DNA of 64,000 bases from Nocardiopsis listeri NBRC 13360 (GTDB lineage: Bacteria > Actinomycetota > Actinomycetes > Streptosporangiales > Streptosporangiaceae), in contig NZ_BCSH01000011.1 of assembly GCF_001570765.1 (NCBI RefSeq), positions 27,995 through 91,994 on the forward strand, in the 5' to 3' direction. The notes under the pieces were generated by a model. The model did not search any database. It saw nothing but the letters and a program-made list of their open reading frames with translations, and was not told the origin of the DNA. Positions 1 through 10,751 of this stretch are shown in pieces; the first letter of the stretch is position 1, and the number at the start of each line of letters is the position of its first letter. The position numbers and the translations under genes are program-made.

Positions 1-261
1 GACGGGGCCGCCCCGCCGCTCCGCCACCCGCACGCCGACACCGGTCACCTCGGGCGCCTCATCGTCCCAGAAGGCGAGTCCGTGGCGGCGTTCACGGCGC
101 AGCGCCGGCCCGAAGAGGCACTGCGTGGACATCACACGACCCGTCCTGATCTGGTCGGGGTTCCTGGGGTCCACCAGGGTCACGTCGTAGTCCTCCGAGA
201 GCAGGCCGATGGCCAACTGGAGCCCGGACTGTCCGGCACCGACGACGAGGATCTTGCGCAT
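1..261 (-). CDS. StyA-type FAD monooxygenase, N-terminal fragment
   Basis: The first 87 codons of a flavoprotein that continues beyond the window edge. The protein begins MRKILVVGAGQSGLQLAIGL, a Rossmann dinucleotide-binding strand-loop-helix with the GxGxxG signature. It then has an acidic end to the second strand (VTLVDPRNPDQIRTG) and the stretch RVMSTQCLFGPALRRERR, which I associate with styrene/indole monooxygenase StyA-like proteins. Such enzymes use FADH2 supplied by a separate reductase to epoxidise or hydroxylate aromatic alkenes. The ATG start at 261 has a good upstream GGAGAAAG. Substrate cannot be judged from the fragment. The family call is fairly firm; the specific reaction is not. 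Confidence 0.75.
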   Translation of the reverse strand, partial: MRKILVVGAGQSGLQLAIGLLSEDYDVTLVDPRNPDQIRTGRVMSTQCLFGPALRRERRHGLAFWDDEAPEVTGVGVRVAERRGGPV

Positions 262-729
262 CTTTCTCCTTCACACCCGCGCGCCGGGGAGGTCACGGGG
301 CAGGGTGGTCTCCAAGCCCGGATCTCGGGCATGACCGGGCGGGGGCGCATCGTCATGGTGGGCGACGTCCCCGTCACGGCAGGTGGCTTCACCGATGGAA
401 GCTAGCAGCGCTCGCGTCGGCCGCCACGGCGCCCCAGAGCATGGGACCTTCTCCTCTGTCGCGGTGGGACCAATGGATCCCCCTTCCGGGCCATGGCGGG
501 CACGTGGCCGCGGAACCGCACATCCGGCACGCGTCTCCGCATCGCCACAGGTCAGGGCGACCACCAGGAGATCATCCGGTGTTGACCACGAAGTTGGGCG
601 CCCCGAACTCGGCGTCGGGCACGACGGCCGCCGCGCGCGTTGAACGCCCCGATCCCCCTCGCCCGGGAAAGGGACGCAGTTCACACCGTCCCCTTCCCGA
701 CCACCCCTGCCACCAGCGGACACGACGAA

Positions 730-762
730 GCCCGGGCCGGTGGGAGTGTGGCCGGCCCGGGC
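730..762 (-). terminator. Terminator of the sugar ABC operon
   Basis: An 11-bp stem (CCCGGGCCGG core at 731-740 pairing with 752-761, plus one pair on either side) encloses an 11-nt loop. It lies about 90 bp past the stop of the permease gene on the minus strand. There is no U-tract, as is usual for actinobacterial terminators. The rest of 262-852 shows no convincing gene: overlapping open frames exist on both strands, but none has a start with a ribosome site or recognisable protein content. Confidence 0.6.
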
Positions 763-852
763 CTGGAAGGACGGTCCGGGGTGAACCGGTCCTTCTCATC
801 CTCCGGGAGAGGTCTTGCGGGCGACGCGCGAGCGTCGCCCCGAGGTGGTCCC

Positions 853-2130
853 TCAGCCGCCGCCCCGGGCGTGGGTCTTGCGCCCACGGCGGGAGACGGC
901 GTCGAGGATGACCGCGATCAGCAACACCGCGGCGGTGATCATGAATCGGACGGAGGTGTCCATCTGCAACAAGAGCAGGCCCGAGGTGATCGCGCCGAGG
1001 ACCAGGCCGCCCAGCAGCGCCGAATAGGCGTTGCCACGTCCGCCGAAGAGGCTGGTGCCACCGATGACGGCCGCGGCGATGGCCATCATCAGCTCCGCGC
1101 CACCACCGGTGGAGACGCTCGCCGCGAAGTTACGGGAGACGAGCATGATGCCTCCGATGGCCGCGAGCGTCGAGGCGATGCCGAACACCGTGATCCGGAT
1201 GAAGTCGACCCTGATGCCGGCTCGCCGGGCCGCCTCGGAGTTACCGCCCACCGCGTAGACCATGCGCCCGTAGCGGGTCTTGCGCAGGACCAGGTCGAGG
1301 ACGACCACGAAGCCAACGAAGATCAGGAAGGCCAGCGGCACACCCTTGTACTGGTTGAGGATCCACACGCCGCCCACGAGCGGCACGGCCAGCAGGAGGG
1401 CTCGGAAGAGCACCTCGACGAGCGGCTTGCAGGGAAGGCCCGCCTGCCGACGACGACGCTCGGCCGCCAGAACGGACACCAGGTAAGCGAGCAGGGCCAC
1501 CAGGACCAGGAACCAGCCCACGACCGGAACGAAGTAGGTCTGGGTCAGCATCGCGATGGGACCGGTGGCGCTGGTGTTGATGCTGCCGTCACTGCCCATG
1601 AGGTTCAGGTGCAGCCCCTGCCAGCCCAACAGGCCGGCGAGGGTGACGACGAAGGCGGGGACGCCCATCTTCGCGAAGATGAAACCGTGGAGCAGACCGA
1701 CCAGCAGGCCGATGCCCACGGCCGCCCCGATCGCGACCCACTCCGAGATCCCGTGTCGGACCGCCAGGACCGCCAGGACACCGGCGGACAGACCCGCGAC
1801 CGAACCGATCGACAGGTCGATCTCGCCCAGCAACAGCACCATGATCACACCGGTGGTCATGAGACCCACCGCGGCGATCTGGACGGTCAGGTTCGACAGG
1901 TTCTGCGGCGACAGGAACCGGTCGTTCATCGACTGGAAGACGAGGCCGATCAGGATGAGGCCGACGATGACGGGGACGGGCCCGAGCTCGCCTCCTTTGA
2001 GGTTGCGTCTGACCGCGTCCCACCACCCTCGGGGTGAGGCCACCGTGGACAGCAGGCGAGGGTCGCGTCGGGCCGCGGTGTTCTCCTCGCTCACCTCGAC
2101 GCCTTCCGTTTCGTGGGTCTGCTGGCTCAT
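853..2130 (-). CDS. xylH: Xylose-type ABC importer permease
   Basis: A 425-residue inner-membrane permease of the BPD_transp_2 (RbsC/XylH) family. After a charged 50-residue cytoplasmic N-terminus come about ten hydrophobic segments. It carries GEIDLSIGSVAGL (the EIDLSVGS motif of the family), a long cytoplasmic loop rich in Arg, WILNQYKGVPLAFL and AVGGNSEAARRAGI, all closely matching E. coli XylH. Its ATG overlaps the TGA of the ATPase gene (ATGA), so the two are translationally coupled. With xylG and xylF it would form a high-affinity pentose importer, most likely for D-xylose. Substrate assignment is inferred from similarity only. Confidence 0.8.
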   Translation of the reverse strand: MSQQTHETEGVEVSEENTAARRDPRLLSTVASPRGWWDAVRRNLKGGELGPVPVIVGLILIGLVFQSMNDRFLSPQNLSNLTVQIAAVGLMTTGVIMVLLLGEIDLSIGSVAGLSAGVLAVLAVRHGISEWVAIGAAVGIGLLVGLLHGFIFAKMGVPAFVVTLAGLLGWQGLHLNLMGSDGSINTSATGPIAMLTQTYFVPVVGWFLVLVALLAYLVSVLAAERRRRQAGLPCKPLVEVLFRALLLAVPLVGGVWILNQYKGVPLAFLIFVGFVVVLDLVLRKTRYGRMVYAVGGNSEAARRAGIRVDFIRITVFGIASTLAAIGGIMLVSRNFAASVSTGGGAELMMAIAAAVIGGTSLFGGRGNAYSALLGGLVLGAITSGLLLLQMDTSVRFMITAAVLLIAVILDAVSRRGRKTHARGGG

Positions 2131-2927
2131 TCCTTGTCCTTCGTGGCCGTGGCCGATGAGCCGGTTCGGGTGGAACGGCGGGACACCGGGTTGTCCGAGG
2201 CGCCCGTGATGGCGGCCACGATCTCCTCGTAGGAGGTGTCCGCGATGGGAAAGTCTCCGGCGTTGCGCCCCAGGCGCAGGACCATGGCGCGGTCGGCGAC
2301 CGCGCGGACGTCGGCCATGTTGTGGCTGATCAGGACCACGCCCAGGCCTTGGTCGCGCAACCGTTCGATGAGGTCGAGCACCTGCGCGGTCTGGGCCACG
2401 CCCAGGGCGGCGGTCGGTTCGTCCAACATGACCACGCGGGGCTGCCCCAGCAGGGAGCGGGCGATGGCGATGATCTGGCGCTGGCCCCCGGACAGGGCCG
2501 CGACGGGAACCCGCAGGCTCGGGATGCTCACCGACAGGGAGTCGAGGAGCTCCACCGCGCGGCGCTCCATCTCGACCTCGTCGAGGGTGCCGGGGAAGTG
2601 CAGTCGCTCGTTGCCCAGGAACAGGTTCCCGACGATGTCGAGGTTGTCGCACAGGGCGAGGTCCTGGTAGATGGTGGCGATGCCCAGGCGCTGGGCGTCG
2701 GCCGGGGTTCCGATGTTGACCGGCGTACCGTCCCAGGAGATGACGCCGCCGTTGTCCGCGGGATGCGCGCCCGCGATGACCTTGACCAGTGTGGACTTGC
2801 CCGCGCCGTTGTCGCCGAGCAGGGCGACGACCTCTCCGGCGTCGACTTGGAAGTCGACCTCGCTGAGGGCGCGTACGGCCCCGAAGGTCTTGGAGATCCC
2901 GGACATTTCCAGGATGGGTGTGCTCAT
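2127..2927 (-). CDS. xylG: Xylose-type ABC importer ATPase, single-domain
   Basis: A 266-residue cytoplasmic ATP-binding subunit. Walker A is GDNGAGKST near residue 40, the ABC signature is ALSGGQRQ near 145, and Walker B is RVVMLDEPTAALG. E. coli XylG and RbsA contain two fused nucleotide-binding domains (about 500 residues). This one has a single domain and so would work as a homodimer, a common actinobacterial arrangement. The frame is open about 28 codons further upstream, but that segment is low-complexity Arg/Gly/Pro sequence, so I take the ATG giving MSTPILEM. It ends in an ATGA overlap with the permease gene. Confidence 0.8.
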   Translation of the reverse strand: MSTPILEMSGISKTFGAVRALSEVDFQVDAGEVVALLGDNGAGKSTLVKVIAGAHPADNGGVISWDGTPVNIGTPADAQRLGIATIYQDLALCDNLDIVGNLFLGNERLHFPGTLDEVEMERRAVELLDSLSVSIPSLRVPVAALSGGQRQIIAIARSLLGQPRVVMLDEPTAALGVAQTAQVLDLIERLRDQGLGVVLISHNMADVRAVADRAMVLRLGRNAGDFPIADTSYEEIVAAITGASDNPVSRRSTRTGSSATATKDKE

Positions 2928-3041
2928 GCTTTTTCGTCTCTTCTCTCGTCCCGGCGGGGAGGTCGTGCCTCTCCGCCGGGGCGTCCCCCGAGGGGCCGAC
3001 CCCGACGGCACGGGCCGGGGCCGGCCCGGGTTACCCGGTCC

Positions 3042-4187
3042 TTAGAGGGCTTCCTGGCAGAAATCGGTGTCCTCGTAGTCGGAGGTACAGATCTCCTCGA
3101 TGCTGTAGACGCCGTCGGAGACGACCGTGTCGCCGATGTTCTCCTCGGTGACCGCGACGGGCTCTAGCAGGACCGACGGAACCTTCTCGCCGTCGGCGTC
3201 CTCGACCTCGGTGAGCGCGTATTCGCCTGATTCCAGCTCCTCGCCGGTGGCCAGGGAGACGGCCATGGTGGCGGCGAGCTCGGCCTCGGGCCGGATGGCC
3301 TTGTAGACGGTCATGTACTGCTCACCGGAGATGATGCGCTGGATGCCGTGCAGTTCGGCGTCCTGGCCGGTGACCGGGGGCAGGTCCGCCACGGAGACAC
3401 CGGCGCTGCGCAGCGCGGAAATGATGCCCGCGGCCATTCCGTCGTTGGCGGAGTACACGCCCACGATCTCGTCCAGTCCCAGGGAGGTGATGGCACCCTC
3501 CATCTGGCTGTTGGCCTCGTCCGGCGACCAATCGGGGGTGTCGAACTCCTGACCGATCTCCACCTGGCCCTCGAAGATCTCGTGGGCACCGGCCTTGAAG
3601 TCGCCCGCGTTGGGGTCGCTGGGCGAGCCGTTGATCATGACGATGGAGCCGTCGCCGGCCGTGCCCTCTTGGTCCAGGGCGCCGAGCAGCGTCTCGGCCT
3701 GGACCTGTCCGACCCGGACGTTGTCGAAGGAGACGTACATGTCGGCGCCGCCCTGGGCCAGTCGGTCGTAGGCCACGACCGGAACGCCCTGGGACTGGGC
3801 CTCGGTGACGGTGCCCGCGGCGGCCTCGGAGTCGACGGCGCCGAGGACGAGCACGTCGACACCGTCGGTCAGCATCGCTTGGGCCTGCGTCTGCTGTTCG
3901 TCGACGTCCTGGTCGGCGTTGGCGTAGGAGAACTCGCAGTTGGGGCAGAGCTCTCCGAGCGCTTCCTCGAAGAAGGGACGGTCGAAGGCCTCGTATCGGG
4001 CGGTCTGCAGCTCGGGCAGGAGGAGTCCGACGTGGAAGCCCTCCTCCAGGGTCTGCTCCTCCACCTCGGTCTCGGAACCGTCGGTGGTGAGCGAACCGCA
4101 GGCCGAGGTGAGCAGGGCCAGGGTTGCGCCGGCCGCGGTCAGCCCTAGGGCGACCGCGCGTCGGGGGTGGAGGCGTTGTGTGTTCAC
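3042..4187 (-). CDS. xylF: Xylose-type ABC importer substrate-binding lipoprotein
   Basis: A 381-residue exported solute-binding protein. The N-terminus has basic residues, a hydrophobic stretch and a Cys (LLTSACGS) consistent with lipoprotein processing. The mature part is a periplasmic-binding-protein fold: GLLLPELQTARYEAFDRPFF, GVDVLVLGAVDS, VVAYDRLAQ and MYVSFDNVRVGQ. The last two match the sugar-contacting segments of XylF (YDRM, ISFDNEKVG). The start is a GTG preceded by AGAGGT. It is the first gene of the importer operon; the 114-bp gap to xylG is GC-rich and could attenuate downstream transcription, giving more binding protein than ATPase. The ligand is inferred. Confidence 0.8.
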   Translation of the reverse strand: MNTQRLHPRRAVALGLTAAGATLALLTSACGSLTTDGSETEVEEQTLEEGFHVGLLLPELQTARYEAFDRPFFEEALGELCPNCEFSYANADQDVDEQQTQAQAMLTDGVDVLVLGAVDSEAAAGTVTEAQSQGVPVVAYDRLAQGGADMYVSFDNVRVGQVQAETLLGALDQEGTAGDGSIVMINGSPSDPNAGDFKAGAHEIFEGQVEIGQEFDTPDWSPDEANSQMEGAITSLGLDEIVGVYSANDGMAAGIISALRSAGVSVADLPPVTGQDAELHGIQRIISGEQYMTVYKAIRPEAELAATMAVSLATGEELESGEYALTEVEDADGEKVPSVLLEPVAVTEENIGDTVVSDGVYSIEEICTSDYEDTDFCQEAL

Positions 4188-4434
4188 GACGCGTTACCTC
4201 TCAAGGATGCCTGTACGGGGTGGGAACTCGCGAGTGCTGTTGTGAAGTAGAACCCCGCGCAAGCCTTGACGTCAACTAGTGAACACATAACCGATACATC
4301 ACGGCTATTAAGTTCACCACATGAAGGCAACGTATGGGCAGGTCAGTGCCGCTTTAAGCGTATGTGATGATCTGTTAACACCGGTCGGGAACCCGACCGA
4401 ACCGTTCAGTTCACGACGACGGGCACTCTTGGGT
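4188..4434 (-). promoter_or_regulatory. Promoter/operator region of the xylF-xylG-xylH operon
   Basis: A 247-bp relatively AT-rich stretch between the ROK gene stop and xylF. It contains a perfect 10-bp palindrome TTGACGTCAA at 4266-4275 and a wider inverted repeat GTGAAC (4279-4284) / GTTCAC (4312-4317). ROK repressors of this type usually bind palindromes beside the sugar operon they control, so these are the best candidate operators. Which of the two is the true site is not decidable here. Confidence 0.4.
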
Positions 4435-5610
4435 TCAAGACAGGGAGTGAGAGGCCGTGATCAGGGCGCCACGAAGCGCCGCGTCGGCGCCTTGGGTACT
4501 GGCCACCACCCGAAGATCGGACAGCGCGCTGCCCAACGTGCCCAGCTCCATCGCCCTGCGCATCGGATCGAGCAGGAGGTCGCCGGCCTCGGCCAGCTCC
4601 CCGCCGACCACGATCATCTCCGGGTTGAACAGGTTCGCGATGATCGCCGTTCCCTGCCCCAGAGCCGTTCCGGCCTCGGCGATCACCCGACGGCTGCCCG
4701 GGTCGCCCTCCAACGCGGCACCGACCACATCCGTCAGAACGACCGCTCCGAGGCCCGCTCCTCGGAAGGAGTCACGCGGCAGCATGTCCATCAGGTAGTC
4801 GGTCCCGACGAAGGTCTCCAGACAACCGCGGTTGCCGCAACGGCACACCGGCCCCCGCTGGTCCAGACCGATGTGGCCGACCTCACCCGCGGTTCCGCCG
4901 GCCCCCCGGAAGAGTCGCCCCGACATGACGATGCCCGCGCCGACCCCCACGTCGAGGGACAGTTGGACCACGTGGTCGACACCCTGGGCCACCCCCGAGG
5001 CGCGCTCGGCCGTCACCGCGAGGTTGGCGTCGTTCTCCACCAGCACGGGCGAACCCAACCGTTCCGACAGGGCCGGACCGGGCCGGAACCCGGCCCAACG
5101 GGGCACGCAGGAGATGTCCCCGACCACCCCGGTGCGCGGATCGATGGGTGCGGGCACCGAGACCACGACCGCCCCGACCCGGCCCGGATCGATCCGGGCG
5201 CGGAGCAGGGTGGTCTCGGCCAGCCAGGCGGCGCGGCGCACCGCGCGCTCGGGATCGGCCGGCACGTCGTACTCGATCTGTTCGCCGGCCAGGGGGTTGC
5301 CGTCGCTGTCCCCCACCGCGACGGAGATCCGGCCGACCGTGAAGGCGAGGGCGACCACCGTTCCCGGCGGGCGCAGCAGCGTGACCGCACGCGCGCGGCG
5401 CCCGTTCGAGGAGGTGTTGCGTACCGAGACCGCACCCGCCGAGCGTAGTCCGCGCACGATGTTGGAGACACTCGCCGCGGACAACCCGGTGGCACGTGCC
5501 AGTTCGGCCTGGGTCCGGGTTCCCTCACGTCGCAGTACCTCGACCACGCGGCGCTCGTTGGCCTGACGCAGTGCTGACTGCGACCCGGGGGTCGTGTCGG
5601 CCTCGGTCAC
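4435..5610 (-). CDS. ROK-family transcriptional repressor (XylR-like)
   Basis: A 391-residue regulator. Residues about 15-75 form a MarR-like winged helix (LRQANERRVVEVLRREG, followed by LARATGLSAASVSNIVRGL). The rest is a ROK/sugar-kinase fold with VENDANLAV and the zinc-binding signature CRCGNRGCLE. The kinase-fold part senses the free sugar and releases DNA. The GTG start (VTEADTTPGS) has AAGGGG upstream; the frame is open a further 200 codons, but that part is Arg/Pro-rich shadow sequence over the divergent gene. It lies directly upstream of the xyl-type importer on the same strand, so it most likely represses that operon and may be cotranscribed with it. Confidence 0.85.
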   Translation of the reverse strand: MTEADTTPGSQSALRQANERRVVEVLRREGTRTQAELARATGLSAASVSNIVRGLRSAGAVSVRNTSSNGRRARAVTLLRPPGTVVALAFTVGRISVAVGDSDGNPLAGEQIEYDVPADPERAVRRAAWLAETTLLRARIDPGRVGAVVVSVPAPIDPRTGVVGDISCVPRWAGFRPGPALSERLGSPVLVENDANLAVTAERASGVAQGVDHVVQLSLDVGVGAGIVMSGRLFRGAGGTAGEVGHIGLDQRGPVCRCGNRGCLETFVGTDYLMDMLPRDSFRGAGLGAVVLTDVVGAALEGDPGSRRVIAEAGTALGQGTAIIANLFNPEMIVVGGELAEAGDLLLDPMRRAMELGTLGSALSDLRVVASTQGADAALRGALITASHSLS

Positions 5611-5726
5611 CGCGTACCCCTTTTGTGATCGACTGTGCTCGGTACTGACGCTCGATGGAATGTTACAAGCCTTGAATGCGGGCGGAGACGCCTGGTCACC
5701 CGTAGGAGTGGGGGTTCGGGATCGCG

Positions 5727-6326
5727 ATGATGGTTCGGGTGGGAACGAGCGAGGCGAACTGGGCGGCTCGGGTGGCGCGGAGCGTCTCCGCCGCGCCACG
5801 ACGGGGGCGGCGGGTGCGCGTCGTTTCGGTGGAGGGGCGCTCGGGCTCGGGGAAGAGCACCGTGGCCGAGCGGGTGCGGCGCGAGCTGGCCGCGATCGAC
5901 GAACCGGTGGCGACACTGACGATGGAGGACCTCTACCCGGGTTGGGAGGGGCTCGAACAGGCCCCCGAACTGCTGCGCGCCTGGGTGTTGGAGCCCCTCG
6001 CCGAGGGGCGGTCGGCCGCGTGGCGGCGCTACGACTGGGAACGCGGCGTCTTCGAGGAGCGGTGGCGGTCCCTGCCCGAGGAGCTCGCCGAGGGCGGGAC
6101 CTTGCTGGTGGAGGGGTGCGGGTCCGGAGCGGGCATCGTGCGCGACTCGATCGACGTCCTGGTGTGGGTGGCGGCCCCCGACCGTCTGCGTCGAGCGCGG
6201 CTGGACGCGCGCGAGGACGCCGACCTGTACGCACCCTTCCGTGCTCTGTGGGCCCGTCAGGAGGAGTCGCTGTACTCCCGCGACCACCCGCGCGAACGCG
6301 CGGACCTGGTGGTCGACAACTCCTGA
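5727..6326 (+). CDS. P-loop kinase of the uridine-kinase/AAA type
   Basis: A 199-residue cytoplasmic protein with one P-loop NTPase domain. The Walker A motif is GRSGSGKST near residue 37. An acidic MEDLYPGWEGL follows the next strand, as in uridine kinase-like phosphotransferases. LLVEGCGSGAG and DVLVWVAAPDRLRRARLDAR provide the remaining core strands. The small molecule phosphorylated is unknown. The start is one of two adjacent ATG codons at 5727/5730; the nearest AGGAG lies rather far upstream. It converges on the kinase gene ending at 6361, with only 34 bp between the stops. Confidence 0.65.
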   Translation: MMVRVGTSEANWAARVARSVSAAPRRGRRVRVVSVEGRSGSGKSTVAERVRRELAAIDEPVATLTMEDLYPGWEGLEQAPELLRAWVLEPLAEGRSAAWRRYDWERGVFEERWRSLPEELAEGGTLLVEGCGSGAGIVRDSIDVLVWVAAPDRLRRARLDAREDADLYAPFRALWARQEESLYSRDHPRERADLVVDNS

Positions 6327-6363
6327 CCCGCGTGCGACCGGATCGACCGTCGGGTCCGGGTCA
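6324..6363. terminator. Candidate bidirectional terminator overlapping two stop codons
   Basis: TGACCCG (6324-6330) pairs with CGGGTCA (6357-6363). The arms include both convergent stop codons, and the interior contains CGA/TCG pairs. The stem is short and the loop long, so this is a weak call. Confidence 0.35.
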
Positions 6364-8328
6364 GCGCCGCGCTGGAGGTCCCGAACAGATCCGTCGCGCC
6401 CGTGCCAGGTCCTGGTCCATCATCCGCAGGCCCCGGTCGTAGTGCTGTCGCGCGGAGGAGTTCCGCTTTCGCAGGTCCTGACCTTGTGAGTGGAAACGGA
6501 ACTCCATGATCGCCCAACCCACCAGCATCAGCACGAACGCTCCGAACGCCAGGGTCCCGAGGGCGATGGCGGATCCCACATTCGTGGCGGCCCCCGACAC
6601 GCAGGAGACCAGGGAGAACGTCAGCGCCAACGACACGATCCACAGCATGCCCCAACGGGCCGCCTTGCGCTCCTCCTTCCCCGGGGAGGTGGCCCGGTGC
6701 GCGGCGAGTTCGCTCTCCCAGCGGTGCCGTTCGGCGGCCAGGGCCGCCACGGTGTTGGAGGAGCCGTGGACGGCGGCGCCCACCCCGGCACGCTCCGCGC
6801 CCGTGCTCGCCATCACCCGGTTCCAGAGGATTCCGAACCACTCACGGGCCCAGGGGCTCGTCCCGGGATCCGGGGCGCTCAGCGCCGTGGGGTGCAACAG
6901 GAAGACCAGGACCAGCGCGGGATCGACCTGGGAGCGAAGACTCCCCCAGCCGATGAGGTTCTCGGTGAGTTCACGAAGGACGCCCGTACCCGCCCGTTCG
7001 GCCCGGGCCAGCTCCTCGGCCAGCGAACCCAGCCGGGCGGATTCCTCTCCCTCGTGCCGTGCCATGATCCGCAGCGTCTCGGGGCGGGCGAGCAGGAGGA
7101 GTTCGTTGTCGACCGGGTCGCCGGTGGCCAGGGGTCGAGGGTCGTGGAAGAGCCCGGATAGTCCGACGATGGACGCGTCGTGGTCGCGGAAGCGGGGCGG
7201 AAGCGCCGGGTTCGCCTCCGCGATGAAGGTGGCCAGCGCGAGGTTGACGTCGAGCATCTCGCGGCGGAACAGGGCACGGTCGACCTTGGTGTCGCCCAGG
7301 TCCCGCATCAGCCAGGAGCCCAGGGCCTCGAACTCCCCGGGGTCGGCGAAGATCCGCAGCGCGTCCGGCCACCGTCGTTGGAAGGCGGCGGCCAGGTCCT
7401 CCACGTTCGTGAAGCGGGCGCCGGCGAAGTGGTAGGGGGTCACCTGCGTACCGGTCGCGTGGGCGAGGGGCGGGCCTGGGGCGTCCTTGGGCCACCCCTC
7501 CGCCGGAGTGGCCCGGCCGGGGGAGGTGCCCTCCACCAGGTGTCGCAGCAGGGTCCGCGCGTCGGGACGGTCTCCGGGTCTCTTGGCCAGACAGGCCAGG
7601 ATGGTCTCCCGCAGCGGCCCGGACAGGTCACCGGTGTCGGGCTCCCCGCCCAGGACCCGGGCGATGCGGGCGGCCTGGCTGGGCCCGGGGAACGCGTCCT
7701 TTCCGGTGCCGGCGAACACCATCACCGCGGCCCAGGAGAACACGTCCACCGAGGTACCGATGCGCATGCCCTCCAGCTGTTCGGGGGCCATGTACCCGAC
7801 CGTCCCGACGATGCCGCTGGCGGTCACCGACGTGGCCTCGATGGCCCGCGCGATACCGAAGTCGATCACCCGGGGGCCGTCCGACCCCAGCATGATGTTG
7901 TCCGGTTTCAGGTCCCGGTGCACCACACCCGCGGAGTGGATCGCCGCGAGCGCCGTCGCCGTGGACACCGCCAACCGGTGCATGTCGATACCGGTTCGGG
8001 GACCGTCCTCGGAGACCGCCCATTGCAGGGTGGGGCCGTCGATGTACTCGGTGGCGATCCAGGGTCGGTCCGCGTCGGGGGCGGCGTCGAGGATCTCGGC
8101 GACGTAGGAGCCACCGACGCTGCGCGCCTGCTCCACCTCCGCCGCGAAGCGCCGCCGCATCTCCTGGTCGCCGGACCAGGTCGCGTGCAACAGTTTGACC
8201 GCCGCACGGGTCCCGTCCTCCGCCTCGCCGAGGAAGACCTCGCCGAATCCTCCTCTGCCCAGCCGTTTGACCAGCCGGTATCGGCCGACCGTATGTCCGG
8301 GGTCGACCTTCTCCGTGGCCTCGCTCAC
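6361..8328 (-). CDS. Membrane-anchored Ser/Thr protein kinase, paralogue A
   Basis: A 655-residue eukaryotic-like kinase. The kinase domain (about 14-268) is complete: glycine loop LGRGGFGEV, Lys45 in AAVKLL, HRDLKPDN at 137-144, DFG at 156-158, APE at 181-183. A short Pro/Ala linker leads to a region of about 240 residues shared with the neighbouring kinase (PYHFAGARF, LGSWLMRDLGDT, LFRREM, LLARPETLRI) that I do not recognise. Two transmembrane helices follow at roughly 560-608, then a basic C-terminal tail. There is no PASTA or other extracellular sensor, so signals must come through the unknown region or the membrane pair. The GTG start (VSEATEKV) has GAGAGG upstream. It is the last gene of a four-gene cluster. 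Confidence 0.9.
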   Translation of the reverse strand: MSEATEKVDPGHTVGRYRLVKRLGRGGFGEVFLGEAEDGTRAAVKLLHATWSGDQEMRRRFAAEVEQARSVGGSYVAEILDAAPDADRPWIATEYIDGPTLQWAVSEDGPRTGIDMHRLAVSTATALAAIHSAGVVHRDLKPDNIMLGSDGPRVIDFGIARAIEATSVTASGIVGTVGYMAPEQLEGMRIGTSVDVFSWAAVMVFAGTGKDAFPGPSQAARIARVLGGEPDTGDLSGPLRETILACLAKRPGDRPDARTLLRHLVEGTSPGRATPAEGWPKDAPGPPLAHATGTQVTPYHFAGARFTNVEDLAAAFQRRWPDALRIFADPGEFEALGSWLMRDLGDTKVDRALFRREMLDVNLALATFIAEANPALPPRFRDHDASIVGLSGLFHDPRPLATGDPVDNELLLLARPETLRIMARHEGEESARLGSLAEELARAERAGTGVLRELTENLIGWGSLRSQVDPALVLVFLLHPTALSAPDPGTSPWAREWFGILWNRVMASTGAERAGVGAAVHGSSNTVAALAAERHRWESELAAHRATSPGKEERKAARWGMLWIVSLALTFSLVSCVSGAATNVGSAIALGTLAFGAFVLMLVGWAIMEFRFHSQGQDLRKRNSSARQHYDRGLRMMDQDLARARRICSGPPARR

Positions 8329-8381
8329 GAAGCAGCCTCTCTTGGGTCGTTCGTTACGGTACGGGTGGCCGACACGATGGG

Positions 8382-10619
<2,238 letters not shown>

Positions 10620-10751
10620 AGCCTGCCCCGTCTCTTGCTCGTCATGTCTCCCACGGGCCCCGTGGGGCCTCCCCCCGACAGGGTGTCACAGGGATGGGAC
10701 CGCCCAGGCCCCATCCGGGTTCCCCCCGGGGTCCGAATCGATGTCGGGACG

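Noticed and set aside
262..852. Several overlapping open frames between the monooxygenase and the permease gene
   Set aside because: Codon use does not follow the GC3 pattern of real genes and there is no ribosome site; only a terminator hairpin was kept.
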